The notes: a model not told the origin generated them from the letters alone. 64,000 nt of DNA from Hirundichthys speculiger (GCA_018398805.1 JAGFBZ010002020.1:124001-188000), one strand, 5' to 3'; shown: positions 10,501-21,420, numbered from the stretch's first letter. Translations and numbers: made by a program.

Positions 10501-13500
10501 TATCGTATCATGACCCAAGTCTCACAATACATATCGAATTGCGAGGTCCTTGCCAGTACTCACCCCTAGCAGACACTGCGCCAATTAGTCTGTCGATCTC
10601 CCTCTCCCTTTTTCAATCGCTCGTGATCAAGACCCCAGGATACTTGAACTAGTCCACTTGAGGCAGAACCTTACTCCCAACCCAGAGAAGGCATTCTACC
10701 TAGGGCCCTATGAAATCCGTTTTATTTTTTTCTCAAATTCGGTTTAAATTTTTTTCATTTTCTGTGTTTTTCGGTTTTTAATTTTTGAGAATTCCGTTTT
10801 AAGCATTTTACCCCCAAGACAGTATGTAAAGTAATGAAATATACAATTTATGCAATTATAACTGTAAACTTTAATGTTTTCATACTTTTAAACATATTGT
10901 GTCCAAAACATTCATTTTTTTGACAAAAAAAATTAAAACGTTCTTTTTATGTAATAAATAACTACGACAAAAATTAACTCAAATAGGTAAAATCCATTTA
11001 AAGTGCAAAAAAGAAAGAAATTGCAACAGCAGTAAACTTTTAGCTGTTTAATTTCTTCTGTTATCAGACAGTTTGTCATAACGTACCTGACATTTTTCAG
11101 GTATGTCATGACAAACTGTGTGTCTGAACAGAAAAAACTATATTTACTATAGTTTATGTAGATACTATGAAATCCAAAGCACTGAACACTGGTTGTGTGT
11201 ATGAGTGTGTGTCCGTGTGTGTTTTTTATTTTTATTTAGGTGTCCAGCTATTACAGGCATCACCGTTTAAATACATAATTGTAAGCCTCTTTGTGGTTAG
11301 CTCAGTGAGTGTCTCTCGCCTTTTTACGTTTGTGCTTTTCACTCATTAAGTGATCCTTGGGTCGTGGGGGCTGAAGCTGCTGCCCCCGTGACCTGACTCC
11401 GGACGAAGCGGGAGCAAATGGATGGATGAAAGTGATCCTCGCACGTATCTTTTCGTGCTCATTCAACTGTGTGCTGGCTAAACTTGCAAAACATTGAATC
11501 GCCAGACACATAATAATCTCGGAGAAACTGCTCTGCCCTGTATCTGGGAGCAAGCCGCTAGTTCCTTCGCTTCATCAGCGGTTTCTCAGGTGGCCTCTTC
11601 GACGTTTTTTTTTTTTTGTTAATGATGAAAGCGGGAGCAGGAGCGGGCAGTGTCCCCAGCTTTTGGTGACCCCTCTTGGAACATTTTCTCGAAAGAAAAG
11701 TTCCTTTCAAGTCTGGGAGAAAAAAATCCAACTTTTACGCAAAATGCCGTTCAGTTCTGTTATACTGCGCATTTCAAGTGAATTCCGTTTTTAATCTCTA
11801 ATTCTGCGATTCTGTCCACGATTCCATGATCGCGGATTCCATAGGGCTCTATGATTAGACTTACTTAGAGTTACAAGCACCTTCATACCTGACATCATGG
11901 TTTCTATCAGGTCCCACCAATTTGTAGAATTCATCAAGAGATGCAAGGTCAGCGTCAGTGAGCAGAAAGGAGCCAGAGGCGTCCGGTCTTTTAAGATCCT
12001 GCCTGACACCTTCATCTCCAAGTTGGTCCAGCAAATACTGAATCTCTAAAACCGTCTTCAGCCGTCGTTGTTCCATCTCTTCCCGCTGCAGCTGCTCTCG
12101 CCTTGCAGACTTTTTCACTGCTTTCTGGACCTAAATGTGCACGCAAACACGATTAAAATATTGTGTTACTCCACAAGATTTTCATAATGAATAAAGAAAA
12201 AAAAACTAGAACGGCAACCACAACCAGTACATGAATACACTAATAAAATTCAAATGGTATCGGGCAGGGTCAATCAAACAATGCCAGCTCCTTTTCTAAT
12301 CCCTCTGATATTTTAAGCTTTTCGAAAGCAGTTGGTAATTATGCTGAGTGTTGCAGCAGGTTGTGGGAATGGTGGTAACAGAAGTACAATGTCCATACAG
12401 TTTTTTTTTATTTGTTTTTTTTTTTTTCTCACCCTTCACTTGGGGTCAGGAGATGTGGACAGGGCATGCCGATGCAGGAGCTTAGTTGCTAAAGAGGCTT
12501 GTGATACAAACTAAAGCCTTTTTATTAGGGGTGTGAATCTTTCACTCCCAAAACGATCCGATTCAAATCTCAATTCACAGGCTACGATCCGATTCAGGGA
12601 CGATTCATAAAAAATAGTAAACGATTCGATACGGTTCGGTTCAGTTCGATTTAATAAAAATTGACAATTTAACCCCAACTACTTATTTTGCTTTATTACT
12701 GAGAAGAAAAAGAGAAACACAAATTTAATTTCAAAATAGTATTCTTTTGTTTAATTTAATGTCCAAGAGACAGTACGCCAGGCCTACTGAACATAAATTC
12801 AGACAACATAAACTTAAGCCTTTATATACCTGGGGGGGATAACTGACATTACATAATGAAACGCAAAACTCATAATCTGGTGTGTCCTCACTTCACAGGT
12901 TTGCAAAACTCTGCTCATACTTAAAATCCAATTCTTACTTTGCCTCAACAGAAAATAAAAGATAAAAATGGCACAAAGTTTAATTATTCCTGCTAATGTG
13001 AGAATACACTGAGCATAAGGCTGAGGTTAGATATGAAAAAATAAAAGTAGTTGTTATGAAACAAGTTGCCTATTAAAAGGCAAAAATTCAGAAAGACTAG
13101 TGATTCAGTCTCTCGTGAACTTCAACAGTATAACACATCACTGACAAGATACATGGATCCAAAACTTTAGTAAGCAGTTATAGAAAATGGCTGCGGTTAC
13201 ATGATGTTTTTTAATTCGGAATTAAAATTAGGAATTAAATAATTCCGAATTAAACTATTTTCCTTCGAGTTTACATGGAAATAGTAATTCCTAATTAAGG
13301 TTTACATGGAAAACACGTTAGTTCGGCTTTATCCAACTCCGCTTTAGGTCTGGGGGTTGGGAAGGGTTCTGATTGGATGGGGGGGGGGGGGGGGGGGGGA
13401 CGTCTTTACATCTGCCAGAAGAAAACAAACTTAGCTAACTGGTTAGCAACAACATTCCACTTATTTTTGACCTGGGTGGCGTCTCTATCTGCGAAACCTC

Positions 13501-15963
13501 CTTCATTTAACCTGGCCGCTTTGAAAAGCTCACAATTGTTATGTTTCCTGCCAACTGTTCTTTTAATTATTTCCAGTTCCTCCAAGCTATTTATTAAATA
13601 AATCGTCTCTGCTCTTGAACACCGTTTACTGCCGGAATATAAGCGTCATCGTGACAGATGGGCAAGAGAACGAGCATGCGCAGAAAGACGGGAGTTAATT
13701 TAAAGAGGAATGAGCGTATACATGACCGCGGAATTACTTAATGCGGAATTAAAATGGGAATAACCCAGCCACTTACTTCGAAATTAAGTTAATTCGGGAA
13801 TTGACATTTTCATATGGAATTAAGTGTTTACATGGTAACTTTTATTCGGCCTTAACTTTAATTCTGAATTAAAGAGGAATTAAACTTTCCATGTAAACGC
13901 ACCCAATAGCATGTTAAATTCAACATGTCTTTTTGCTGCCTGTAACTCTGAACATTAGCTTTTCTTAATTTTTTTTTTTTTTTTAAATCACAAAAAGCTC
14001 TAAACACTGAATAACTAATACTTCAGGCATGAAAATCCCTCACCTTTCTGCGAAATTCGCCATTTTGAAGTCAAAAAGGGTGACCTACGTGAATCCTGTA
14101 GATCCGAGGAGTTTTCTATTTTTGGAGGGGGGGGTTGGAGTTGGGAGATTTTTTTTAATTTTTATTTAATTATGATATAATTGCCCTAAAAATCAAACTG
14201 AGCACTTCAGAAATCGGCAATTTAAATGACACTTGGACAGTAAGTAAATCTTGTGCCGGAACCAATCAGGTCAGATTGTTCCATTATTCCAGTCATAGCA
14301 ACGTTCTTCATTCCTGTGTACTTGGAGTGTTTGGAGGTTACACTGCTAAGCGGGACGAGAAGCAGGACCTAGTGATATCCACGCCGGGGACAAGGCAGAC
14401 AAGCGTACGTTCACATTTCCTACCTACATTTACCAGTGGTGAGAAGCGCTGTATATTTCATTTGCGTTGTCTGACATGTTGCTACCTGCTCTCTCCAGCT
14501 ACATAGCTGACGTCACGACTCTTACAGGTAAAACGTCAACACTGGAGTCTCGTGAGAGTTCACGTGCCCATTGGCACAACAATGGCAGGGCTGGGTCGCT
14601 GGACCTCAGGAAAACCGATTCACGGCGGTAAATATGGGACATCGGACCGTTCATAGCGCATTTTTACTGATCCAGTTCTCCGTTGACCGATGCACTCGGA
14701 TCTCATACTTAACACACCCATAACCGATTCAAATCGGTTTATCTTTACACCCCTACTTTTTATGAAAGATTACAGAGTCTAAATACACACTTGAACACTG
14801 TTTTTACTCACCTCTTGGCCCAATGCCAGAAAGCTCTTCTGCAATTCTCGAGCAAAATCAAGGTTGTTGTTAATCTCTTGATACTTTGACAATGCCTCCT
14901 TCATAAACATTGGGGAAAGAGAATTGAGGATTTTGTGTCATTAAAAGAAAAGAAGATTTCTCTCACAATAAAAAAAATATAAAGAAATATTATTTCTCAT
15001 TTATATATTAAGTACAGGGTTTTGTTGAATGTGTACAAGGAGAAACCAAAATGAAACAGCTCCACACTGAACAATTTTCTTCTTATCTTACCAGTTGATC
15101 CTGATTCAGTCTTTCGCCATTATTCTTTCTTGCCTGATAGTCATCCAATTTGCCCTGTCAAAACATTCAAAAGGATTAACTGTGAAACTGCTGATGAAAC
15201 AAGAAAAAATATGTATAAAAATTGTGATTAATCATTAATGTGAATTTGTAGGTTGACTTGGATGCAATCAGAGTAGTTCCTTATTTTCAAGCCTCAGTAA
15301 GGACATTCTTCGTGGTCGAATCAGAGAATTGGTTATTTCAGTCTACTGTATACATTAAATTGGATCAAAAAATCCAAGTGTTTACATTGTGAATCATTAT
15401 CAAGATTTGTATTAAAAAGCACTAAGAGTAAACTTTCAAAACCAGAGTTGAAAGGTGCTTCATAAAACTCAATCAAGTAGCTTTTTATGTACAATCAGAA
15501 GCTCCAGCCAAATTGCCATTTTTTTCCCACATGAAGACCACTGATACACTCAAGACTGCATGAGCACAAGTACCTCAGAGAAATACAGCATTAACTGAAG
15601 CCATTTCCCTTTGACATGTAAAACAAAGGAATAATTGAAAAGAGCCTTTCACCTGAACATATCACCATGTCACTGAGAACATTATGAGGGCAGGAAAATC
15701 TTGATATGTAATTTTAATGGCAAAAATAATAATCTTGTGAAACAAATTTAGAGCAGAACTTTTCATGATGAAAACCTCAAGAAAGAGATTTGAAGACTCC
15801 TTGGCATGTTACAGAAAAACATCCATACCTTCTTCTTTTCCATGTTGCGGACCTTCTTGTCAATAACACTAAGAATCTGCTTCATAGCCTCAGAGTGACT
15901 TCCATTTCCCAGGTCTGGAACAGCAGACTGGACAGCATTGTTGCCAACTGTTGCTGAAGGCAT
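4567..15963 (-). CDS. caprin1: Caprin-1, complete coding region in 16 exons
   Basis: Caprin-1 is a cytoplasmic RNA-binding protein that pairs with G3BP1 and FMRP in stress granules and controls mRNA translation. Coding exons, 5' to 3': 15963-15829, 15154-15092, 14898-14812, 12130-11889, 8609-8527, 8080-7922, 7828-7776, 7662-7579, 7492-7331, 6689-6581, 6419-6358, 6034-5903, 5609-5450, 5142-4954, 4860-4751, 4653-4567. They total 1917 bases (638 codons plus stop), with phases matching at every join. Visible marks are the conserved N-terminus EAMKQILSVIDKK, the helical dimer region (to about residue 200), LKETLDKVLLSGYFDRP (about 205-222, FMRP-binding segment), an acidic stretch (about 228-235), TYNFMQDSMLEFD (about 350-363, G3BP-binding motif) and a Gly/Arg-rich C-terminus. 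It is shorter than the 709-residue human protein, mainly at the N-terminus and between the exons at 6358 and 5903. Two donors are weak (GTACGC, GTACAA). A split acceptor abuts the ATG. Confidence 0.95.
6045..6077. repeat. (GAAG)n microsatellite
   Basis: About eight GGAA/GAAG units lie just upstream (in gene sense) of the caprin1 exon at 6034-5903. They form a polypyrimidine tract in the transcript, next to that exon's 3' splice site. Confidence 0.9.
7699..7726. repeat. Poly(A)28 run in a caprin1 intron
   Basis: An uninterrupted A run in the intron between exons 7828-7776 and 7662-7579. It is poly(U) in the caprin1 transcript. Confidence 0.9.
8610..9700 (-). other. caprin1 intron 4, repeat-poor part
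   Basis: AT-rich intron. A stretch at about 8740-8860 rich in 'gagtc/caagtcc' words looks like an old dispersed repeat. A GC-rich hairpin lies at 9255-9286. No other exon is seen here. Confidence 0.45.
9255..9286. repeat. Perfect 13-bp inverted repeat with 6-base loop
   Basis: Arms CCTTGAGTCAGGC (9255-9267) and its exact complement (9274-9286) enclose CCGTGA. Partial copies of 'gcccgtgagcct' follow up to 9312, forming a small tandem array in a caprin1 intron. Confidence 0.85.
9716..10695 (-). mobile_element. LINE (non-LTR retrotransposon) 3' coding fragment, minus strand
   Basis: Read on the minus strand, 10246-9716 encodes a C-terminal region typical of fish LINE ORF2 proteins: LLLHIERSQLRWPGHLVRMP, then FRACPTGRRPRGP, then a WEHLG segment and a Leu-rich end. 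The motif IERSQLRW-GH-VRMP is familiar from fish LINE polyproteins. Related DNA continues at 10576-10695 beyond a hAT-type MITE (10207-10567) that interrupts the copy. The 5' part (endonuclease and most of the reverse transcriptase) is missing, as expected from 5' truncation on insertion. It lies in caprin1 intron 4 in the same orientation as the gene. The clade is not assigned. Confidence 0.75.
10207..10567. mobile_element. hAT-type MITE, 361 bp, with 8-bp target duplication
   Basis: Perfect 8-bp duplication AGCAGACA at 10199-10206 and 10568-10575. The ends are inverted (left ATAGGGGTGTGG; right end reads inward AGGGGTGAG). The interior is AT-rich with repeated 'gatatatcg' words. The 8-bp duplication and GGGGTG ends are hAT hallmarks. 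It sits inside the LINE fragment, so it inserted later. Confidence 0.85.
10701..11851. mobile_element. hAT-like non-autonomous element, about 1.15 kb
   Basis: The left end TAGGGCCCTATGAAATCCG is mirrored by the right end, whose reverse complement begins TAGAGCCCTATGGAATCCG. The interior near both ends has 'aattccgttt'-type words. No 8-bp duplication is visible, so the flanks may have been rearranged. It contains the long hairpin at 11064-11127. The right end lies 38 bases from the caprin1 exon 12130-11889. Confidence 0.6.
11064..11127. repeat. Long near-perfect inverted repeat (hairpin)
   Basis: Left arm 11064-11090 (TCAGACAGTTTGTCATAACG...) pairs with right arm 11097-11127 around a 6-base loop. 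There are two mismatches and one 4-base indel. It lies in the hAT-like element in a caprin1 intron. Confidence 0.8.
13189..13904. mobile_element. MITE nested in the hAT element (3-bp duplication)
   Basis: Inverted ends GGCTGCGGTTACATG (left) and GGGTGCGTTTACATGG (right, reverse complement), flanked by AAT on both sides (13186-13188, 13905-13907). The subterminal DNA is full of 'aattcggaattaaa' words. Three-base duplications and this end type suggest PIF/Harbinger; that assignment is inference. It contains a 21-base G run. Confidence 0.6.
13379..13399. repeat. Poly(G)21 run
   Basis: An uninterrupted run of G in the nested MITE. It could form a quadruplex and is a likely site of sequencing-length error. 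Confidence 0.9.
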
Positions 15964-16376
15964 CTTAGGGGGAGAAATACATTGTACCCAATTTATTAAA
16001 ATTTTTCACATTGTAGTTTCTGAATAGAACTGTACCAACACAGCCCTTAGCAGAAACACAGGACTAAGGCAAAGTCTGTATTTCTCTATTTATAGCAACA
16101 ACAATGTTAATAAAAATACTGAGATATATTAATATCTAATAATTTATCATAACACTGAAAATAAACACAATGAAAGTCATTCAAAAAGTACATCACTTTC
16201 GGTATAATTTTTTCTTCACTTAATGTCAACCAATTTCTTTGGGAGCTATGGATGTCTTGACTTGATTCCATGAATATCAGTTAGTCATAGTGAGGAGGGC
16301 ATAATTCTGTTGAAAATTTTACTTTGGCTCAAAGGACCCCACTATAGGCTGAGGATATGACACTGTCTGAGATTTA
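15964..16376 (-). other. caprin1 intron 1, gene-proximal end
   Basis: The caprin1 ATG (15963-15961) is directly preceded in gene sense by CCCCCTAAG, which fits a 3' splice site. This DNA would therefore be the end of the intron in the 5' UTR. No other feature is seen. Confidence 0.5.
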
Positions 16377-16904
16377 GGGCCCAATCTTCCGCCAAACCTC
16401 CTAAAGCCGCTATTAAGGGATAGCGGGTAGCGGGAGGGGCGTTCCCCCACAAAAAACGCAATCTTCCACCTCCCTAAACCTGCGATCTTACCTGTGCTAA
16501 CTGCTATATTATGCATATATTATGCATGGGAGTGGTTAGGGCGTTCCACCTGTTAAACCAATCAGTGTGTCAGTAGCCATTGCCTTTAAGAGCAGGTTGC
16601 GCTACCCGCAACCCGCTATGGAGCGTCTTTTCATCCAGATCGGAGCACCTCTCATGGGCAGCTCGTCTGGGACTCTGCTGTAGAGCTTCCTCCTCTTCCT
16701 TCCTCCTCCTCCTCTGCACTGATATATACATAACTAGCTCTAACTCATGTGGAGCAAATTATTTAAATTTTTTTTTTTTTTTTTTGTACTCCAAGAAGTT
16801 TCAACAAACTGCTCAGAAAAAAAAGAACCAGTGAACTTCCAGGAAAGCATTTCTTAACTAGAAAAGAAGTACTAGAAAAAGAGATATTGAGAAACAAAAT
16901 TTCC

Positions 16905-17118
16905 AGCCCCATTGACCACAATGTTATCGAAAATTTGAAAATGATCCAGAATGAAAAATGAATCCCAAAATGAAATCAGTTCTTCCTTTTCACATTTCTG
17001 ACAACTCCTGAAAATTTCCTCAAAATCCATCCATAACTTTTTGAGTTATCTTGTACACAGACAGACAGACAAGACAGATAAATGCCAGCAAAAGCATTAC
17101 CTCCTTGGCGGAGGTAAA
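16905..17118. repeat. Dispersed repeat, copy A (ends 'cctccttggcggaggtaa')
   Basis: About 200 bases here match 36530-36760 closely, including 'aaatgaaatcagttcttcc', 'caactcctgaaaatt', 'ataactttttgagttatctt' and the GC-rich end. Neither copy has a coding frame. It is a fish interspersed repeat family inserted inside a Harbinger-like element. Confidence 0.8.
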
Positions 17119-17713
17119 AATATTTTTACACAGACAATTCCTATTGGCTACTTGAAAGTCCCAGATAGTTGGTGCTCTCCCAGTAAACACGCTCAGGCAG
17201 AGCTGCGAGAACATATTCTCAGCAGTGAGCTGCTGGGAGCAGCTGTGCGCACAGCTGCGATAAGACGCACCAAGACGCACAGATGTGCTTTTTAAGATAC
17301 TGCAGAACGGATCATTGTGTGAGCATTGAGCCAGAGGAACAGGTATGACGACGTCTACCTTCTACCACTGAGCGCATCTCAGGTGCTCTGAGCGCAAGGA
17401 GAGGGTCAGAGGGATACGCACACAGTTCAAGAAACTCCAAAACAGTGTTCTGTGATCTCCTCGTTTCCTCCACAGCAAACATCTGAATGAGATCATGTCA
17501 CAGCTGTACAGACTGACGTGTCTGGCTGTGACTATCCGACATCCACCACAACTGCTGACCAGACATCCTCTGCCCTTAAGAGAATAAAAACGTGTGCAAG
17601 TAATACAATGATGCGTAATCGAGAGGTAGAGCCGTTTGTGCACGTCCACATGTGACCAAGTGGATGCACATTTATGCCATTTGGACGTGCTCTTTTGTGT
17701 CGACATGCAGGTT

Positions 17714-17824
17714 GCACTTTCCGTAAACTTGGTATCTTGCTATTGTGGGTTTAGGATAGTGGGTGGTCAGAACACCCGCTACCCACAACCCGCGATCGCA
17801 AGATACCGAGTTTGCGGAAAGCAC
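17714..17824. repeat. Long imperfect palindrome, arms about 50 bp
   Basis: The left arm starts GCACTTTCCGTAAACTTGGT and reads on through 'atcttgc...gtgggtt'. The right arm (to 17824) is its imperfect complement ('...aacccgcgatcgcaagatacc'). The spacer is about 10 bases around 17766-17776. The transcript could fold into a long hairpin. Confidence 0.8.
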
Positions 17825-18003
17825 AAATGACACGCCCATTGTCGCGCCTACAACGTGAGTAAGGGAGTTGGCAACGCGGGTAGTGGCTTTAGGAAAGCGG
17901 AAGATCGCATTAGTGGTTAGCGGAGGTTCCTAAACCTGCAATTTGTGGTTAGCGGGAGGTGTACGATCGGGGCCTTAATCTTGTTCAGACTTTTGCTCAG
18001 ACA

Positions 18004-18464
18004 AGCCTGATTTATGCTTCTACATAACAGATATGCATGTAAACTATGCACGTCCTATGACATTGGCATTTATACTTATGCATTATTGTTTGCATTGTTC
18101 TGTATTTACACCATGAACCACTAGAGGGCAGTTGAGATTCTTTCCTCAGCACTGTACCTTATAGTGCTGAGCTTCCTTTTGTTTACTTCCTACATTGAGT
18201 TAAGGCATAAAAAAGGAGAAAATAAAATATATCTTATGTGTTGATGCTAGACATTGCAGCAAACTGTTGTTTTACCCAAGTTGAAAATAATGAAGTAGCA
18301 ACAGGAAACACAAATAACTCTACCAAGCAGACCAATCACATCTCTTTCAGTAAGTGTCAACACAACACATACTTGCATTCAAGGTCCAGAGTAGCTTATA
18401 GCGAAGGGTTCACACCTACAGTGTACCTATGCCGTGGTTTTAATGCAGTAGTGTAAATCAGCCT
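18004..18464. mobile_element. MITE, family with AGCCTGATTTAT ends (copy 1)
   Basis: The left end AGCCTGATTTATGCTTC and the right end (reverse complement AGGCTGATTTACACTAC) form inverted repeats. The flanking triplets (GAC/AAC or similar) match only partly. The ends match the element at 34503-35014, so both appear to belong to one family. The interior has 'ccactagagggcag'. Confidence 0.6.
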
Positions 18465-18774
18465 TAACTCTGATGTATTCTCTTCCATCATTACTTTCTT
18501 GAGTCTCTTAAGCCACGATTTCACTGAGCTGCTATGAGCAGTATGGCTCGCTATGGCTGGTACAGTACAGTATTAAAAAAAAAAAAATCAAAGAGGCATT
18601 GCTTTGTTTGAGAGACAACTTCAAAAATGGTGCAAGCTGTGTATATCTCCATGTCATTAGCTGTATCCATAGTTAATTAGCAGCACCTCATAAATGTAAC
18701 TGTGCTTCATTGTTTCTGTAGTTTTTTTGTGCTGTCCTGTGCTCCCCTGCCTTCCTCTTTTTCTTTTCTGCAGG

Positions 18775-19375
18775 CCAGTTTCCAGAACTACACAGACCTG
18801 CAGTTTCACCCTCTGATCATCCCAGGGTTTACCTCCACCTGTCTATATAGATGTCTCTGGGATATCAACTAACATGCTGACCCTCTGACCACCTCAGTGT
18901 TACTGCCCACATCTGTTTATATTGTCATCTCTGTTGTGCATGTGCTAATAATGTACCAGTCATAATATAAGAATATAGAATTCTTAGCTCTCCAGCTAAC
19001 AGATATTTACTATTAATAAATTTGTCCTATAAAATACTGCCAAGATATATGTGCCTCCCCTCTCTCTGTCTCCCTCCTCTTTTCTTCCTTCACCCACCCG
19101 GTCCTTCGGCAGGAAGGTCCCCCCCTTATGAGCCAGGTCCTGCTCAAGGTTTCTTCCCTCTTAAAGGGAAGTTTTTCCTTATGAGTGTTTGGCTTAAAGG
19201 TTTTTCTCCTATTAGGGGAGTTTTTTTTTTTTTTTTTTTTTTACTTGCCAAAGTTTCTTTAATTAAGACTGAATAATATTACTTATAGTTAATATCTGCT
19301 CGGGGGTCACACTCTGGATCTCTGAAAAGTGCCTTGAGACAATCTGTATTGTAAAGTTGAATAAATAAAGTTGAA
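18775..19375 (+). repeat. Non-LTR retrotransposon 3' tail (fish LINE/SINE family)
   Basis: The block contains words very common in fish LINE 3' regions: 'acccacccggtcc', 'gagccaggtcctgctcaagg', 'cttaaagggaagtttttcc', 'agtgccttgagacaa', and the terminal 'gttgaataaataaagttgaa'. It is interrupted by a T run at 19219-19241. It has no protein frame. Confidence 0.7.
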
Positions 19376-20985
19376 GAGATGCCACATGGAACAAACGGTC
19401 CTTTGTTAACCAATCAACTAAATGCAGTGTTTCTGGCTCCACCTTAAGCGGCAACACTAGTTTTGGTACCCAGAGAGAAGGGTGCCAAACGTTTGATGAT
19501 GTAAACAAATAATTATGAACTGTACTGTGCTGCTTGGGGGAAATTGGCCTCTTAGCCATGATGTCCACTGTAGCTCTGAGTTAGCTCCTTTATTGTTGAC
19601 ATGTGATATAGTGACATAAAGCGATGCACAGTAGCTGCAAGAAACGAGCAGAAAAGGAGTCCATTTACTTTGGGTGGTTTTTACCCACATTAGGGATAGG
19701 AGACTGCAAGAACTTGACAACACTTCCTAAAAATAACCACATTTCACTTCAGATGAAACTGATATTTTAATATACGCGCGCACCCATATGTGTGTGTTCA
19801 TACCTACAACTTGACAAGACAACACATATGTAGACATTTGTTTGCCTTTATGCCTTCCCAAACAGGAATTGCACAGGACATGATGAATCAAGCTAAAACT
19901 ATGTCTGCCATTTCAAACAGAGGTGGTGGATTTTAAGATTGTGCTTGTTTTAGGGCATGGACTCCTTACATGACCAGTTTTATTTGCTTCAAACCTCCTC
20001 CGAGTTATCAATCCTTCCCTTGTATTTGGTGGGGTAAGAAAAAAAAGACAGAACTCATTAATACTGTGGTGGTAATGTATCTTCTCTTTAAGTTAGGGAC
20101 AACAGGACTGTCATTGTGTAAACATTTCTCTCGAAGAGTTATATATAAATTTAGTTTATATATATATATATATAGACTTAACACAATTTCCTACTTGTCA
20201 ATTAACAGTTTTTAGATTATCCTACTGTAAGGGTTTACTGACGCCTGTGGATATCAGTTCGCAGGTGTCAAGAACACATAAACAGTAAATATCTCATGCA
20301 AATATTATGTAGTTATCGTGCTAAGCATTCATTGTGGCTAGAGAATAGTGATTATGATTTTCTAACGCCCTTTTTCAATTCTAACATAGAAGGCAGTAAC
20401 TTTCGAATCAAAGTCACTACAATGGGCTCACAGCCATAACTCATCGACGTTTACATGCCAACTAGTCTTCTACCGGAATAAGAAAGCAGTTACCTTGAGG
20501 TTCAACCTGGTCGCTAAATTGTTGGCCAATGCTCGATATATATTAATATGGAGTTCAGTATATAGCTACAGTACATATTAGGACCCTGGATTAAGACTTG
20601 CCAAGCAACTTAATTAAAATGTCGGCCTGCTTTTCAAAGTTGAAATCCTTAACCTCAGATCCCTTGAAAATACCGGCTAACCTTGGTGGCAGACCCTAGC
20701 GGTACGTGACGAACATCCAGACATGTACGTTGAAGATTTCACTCTTACAGCTCGGCTAACAAGGTCGACGTCACGTGTAAGAATGGAGTAACGTTAACCG
20801 GTTACGCTAAATCAGTTTAATAAACGCAGTACGTTTCCTCCTAATCTCCATGTCCCATTGTTAGCCGATAGCATGTTCTTCAACGATATGAGGCCAGTGC
20901 CCCAAGTTCACCGTATGTCAGTACAAACCGGCATCTACATTTGTTTAAATCCTTTATAAAATCCTCATTTTACAAAAAAACTATG
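19376..20985. other. caprin1 intron 1 / 5' flank, mostly unique DNA
   Basis: No repeat family or exon is recognised, apart from a short (TA)n at 20156-20174. CpG and 'gctaac' words increase from about 20650 toward the putative promoter. Confidence 0.4.
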
Positions 20986-20989
20986 CCCC

Positions 20990-21420
20990 ATAACGGCTAG
21001 TTTTAACCGTGACAAAACAAAGACCACGTCGGGACGCCACGACGACTCGTTTTCCCTCTGCCGTCTCGAATAAAGATAACAAAAGGCTTATCACTCTGAA
21101 TCAGTGTAAATAGCAATTTGATAGTGACGTCAATCACCTCGTACCTTTATACTCTTTGTCTTCAAAGAGATTTGTGTCTGTTAGGCTTCACGTTAGCTGT
21201 GCAGCGCTGAATACGGTCCGTGTCGTTTACTTGAACTGGAGCTTTTCTAGAAGGATGCTGAGCTCAGGCTCAAAGCGGCCAGTGGCTGACGGGCTGCTAC
21301 TCAGCTAACAGTAGCGGCTACAAGGACCCCGCGGCTAACCTCTTCTTCTTATGTTGATTTTGCGGCAGACCAGACGCGGCTAAAGGCATTGTGCTGCCCT
21401 CTGGAGATCATTTCTACACT
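20990..21420 (-). promoter_or_regulatory. Probable caprin1 promoter / non-coding first exon
   Basis: The first caprin1 coding exon starts exactly at a splice-acceptor-like AG, so a 5' non-coding exon is expected upstream. This is the nearest CpG-rich stretch on that side, with 'ccgcggctaac' and 'gcggctaaag' words typical of fish 5' ends. It holds a perfect CRE (TGACGTCA, 21125-21132) and a minus-strand TATAAAGG (21151-21144). Neither the TSS nor the donor could be fixed; several GT sites are possible. Confidence 0.35.

Larger units (their letters stand above)
12526..14755. mobile_element. hAT-type element, 2.2 kb, with 8-bp target duplication
   Basis: Perfect 8-bp duplication CTTTTTAT at 12518-12525 and 14756-14763. 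Inverted ends: left TAGGGGTGTGAATCTTT, and right (reverse complement) TAGGGGTGTAAAGATAAACC. Both subterminal regions carry 'cgattcaaatc' words. No intact transposase frame is seen, so it appears non-autonomous. It fills most of the caprin1 intron between exons 14898-14812 and 12130-11889 and hosts a second element at 13189-13904. Confidence 0.85.
16377..17974. mobile_element. PIF/Harbinger-like element, 1.6 kb, TTA target duplication
   Basis: TTA at 16374-16376 and 17975-17977 flanks the inverted ends GGGCCCAATCTTCCGCC and GGCCCCGATCGTACACC. GG-starting ends with a TWA duplication fit PIF/Harbinger. No transposase is recognised. The interior holds a dispersed repeat (16905-17118) and a long imperfect palindrome (17714-17824). 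It lies in caprin1 intron 1. Confidence 0.65.
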
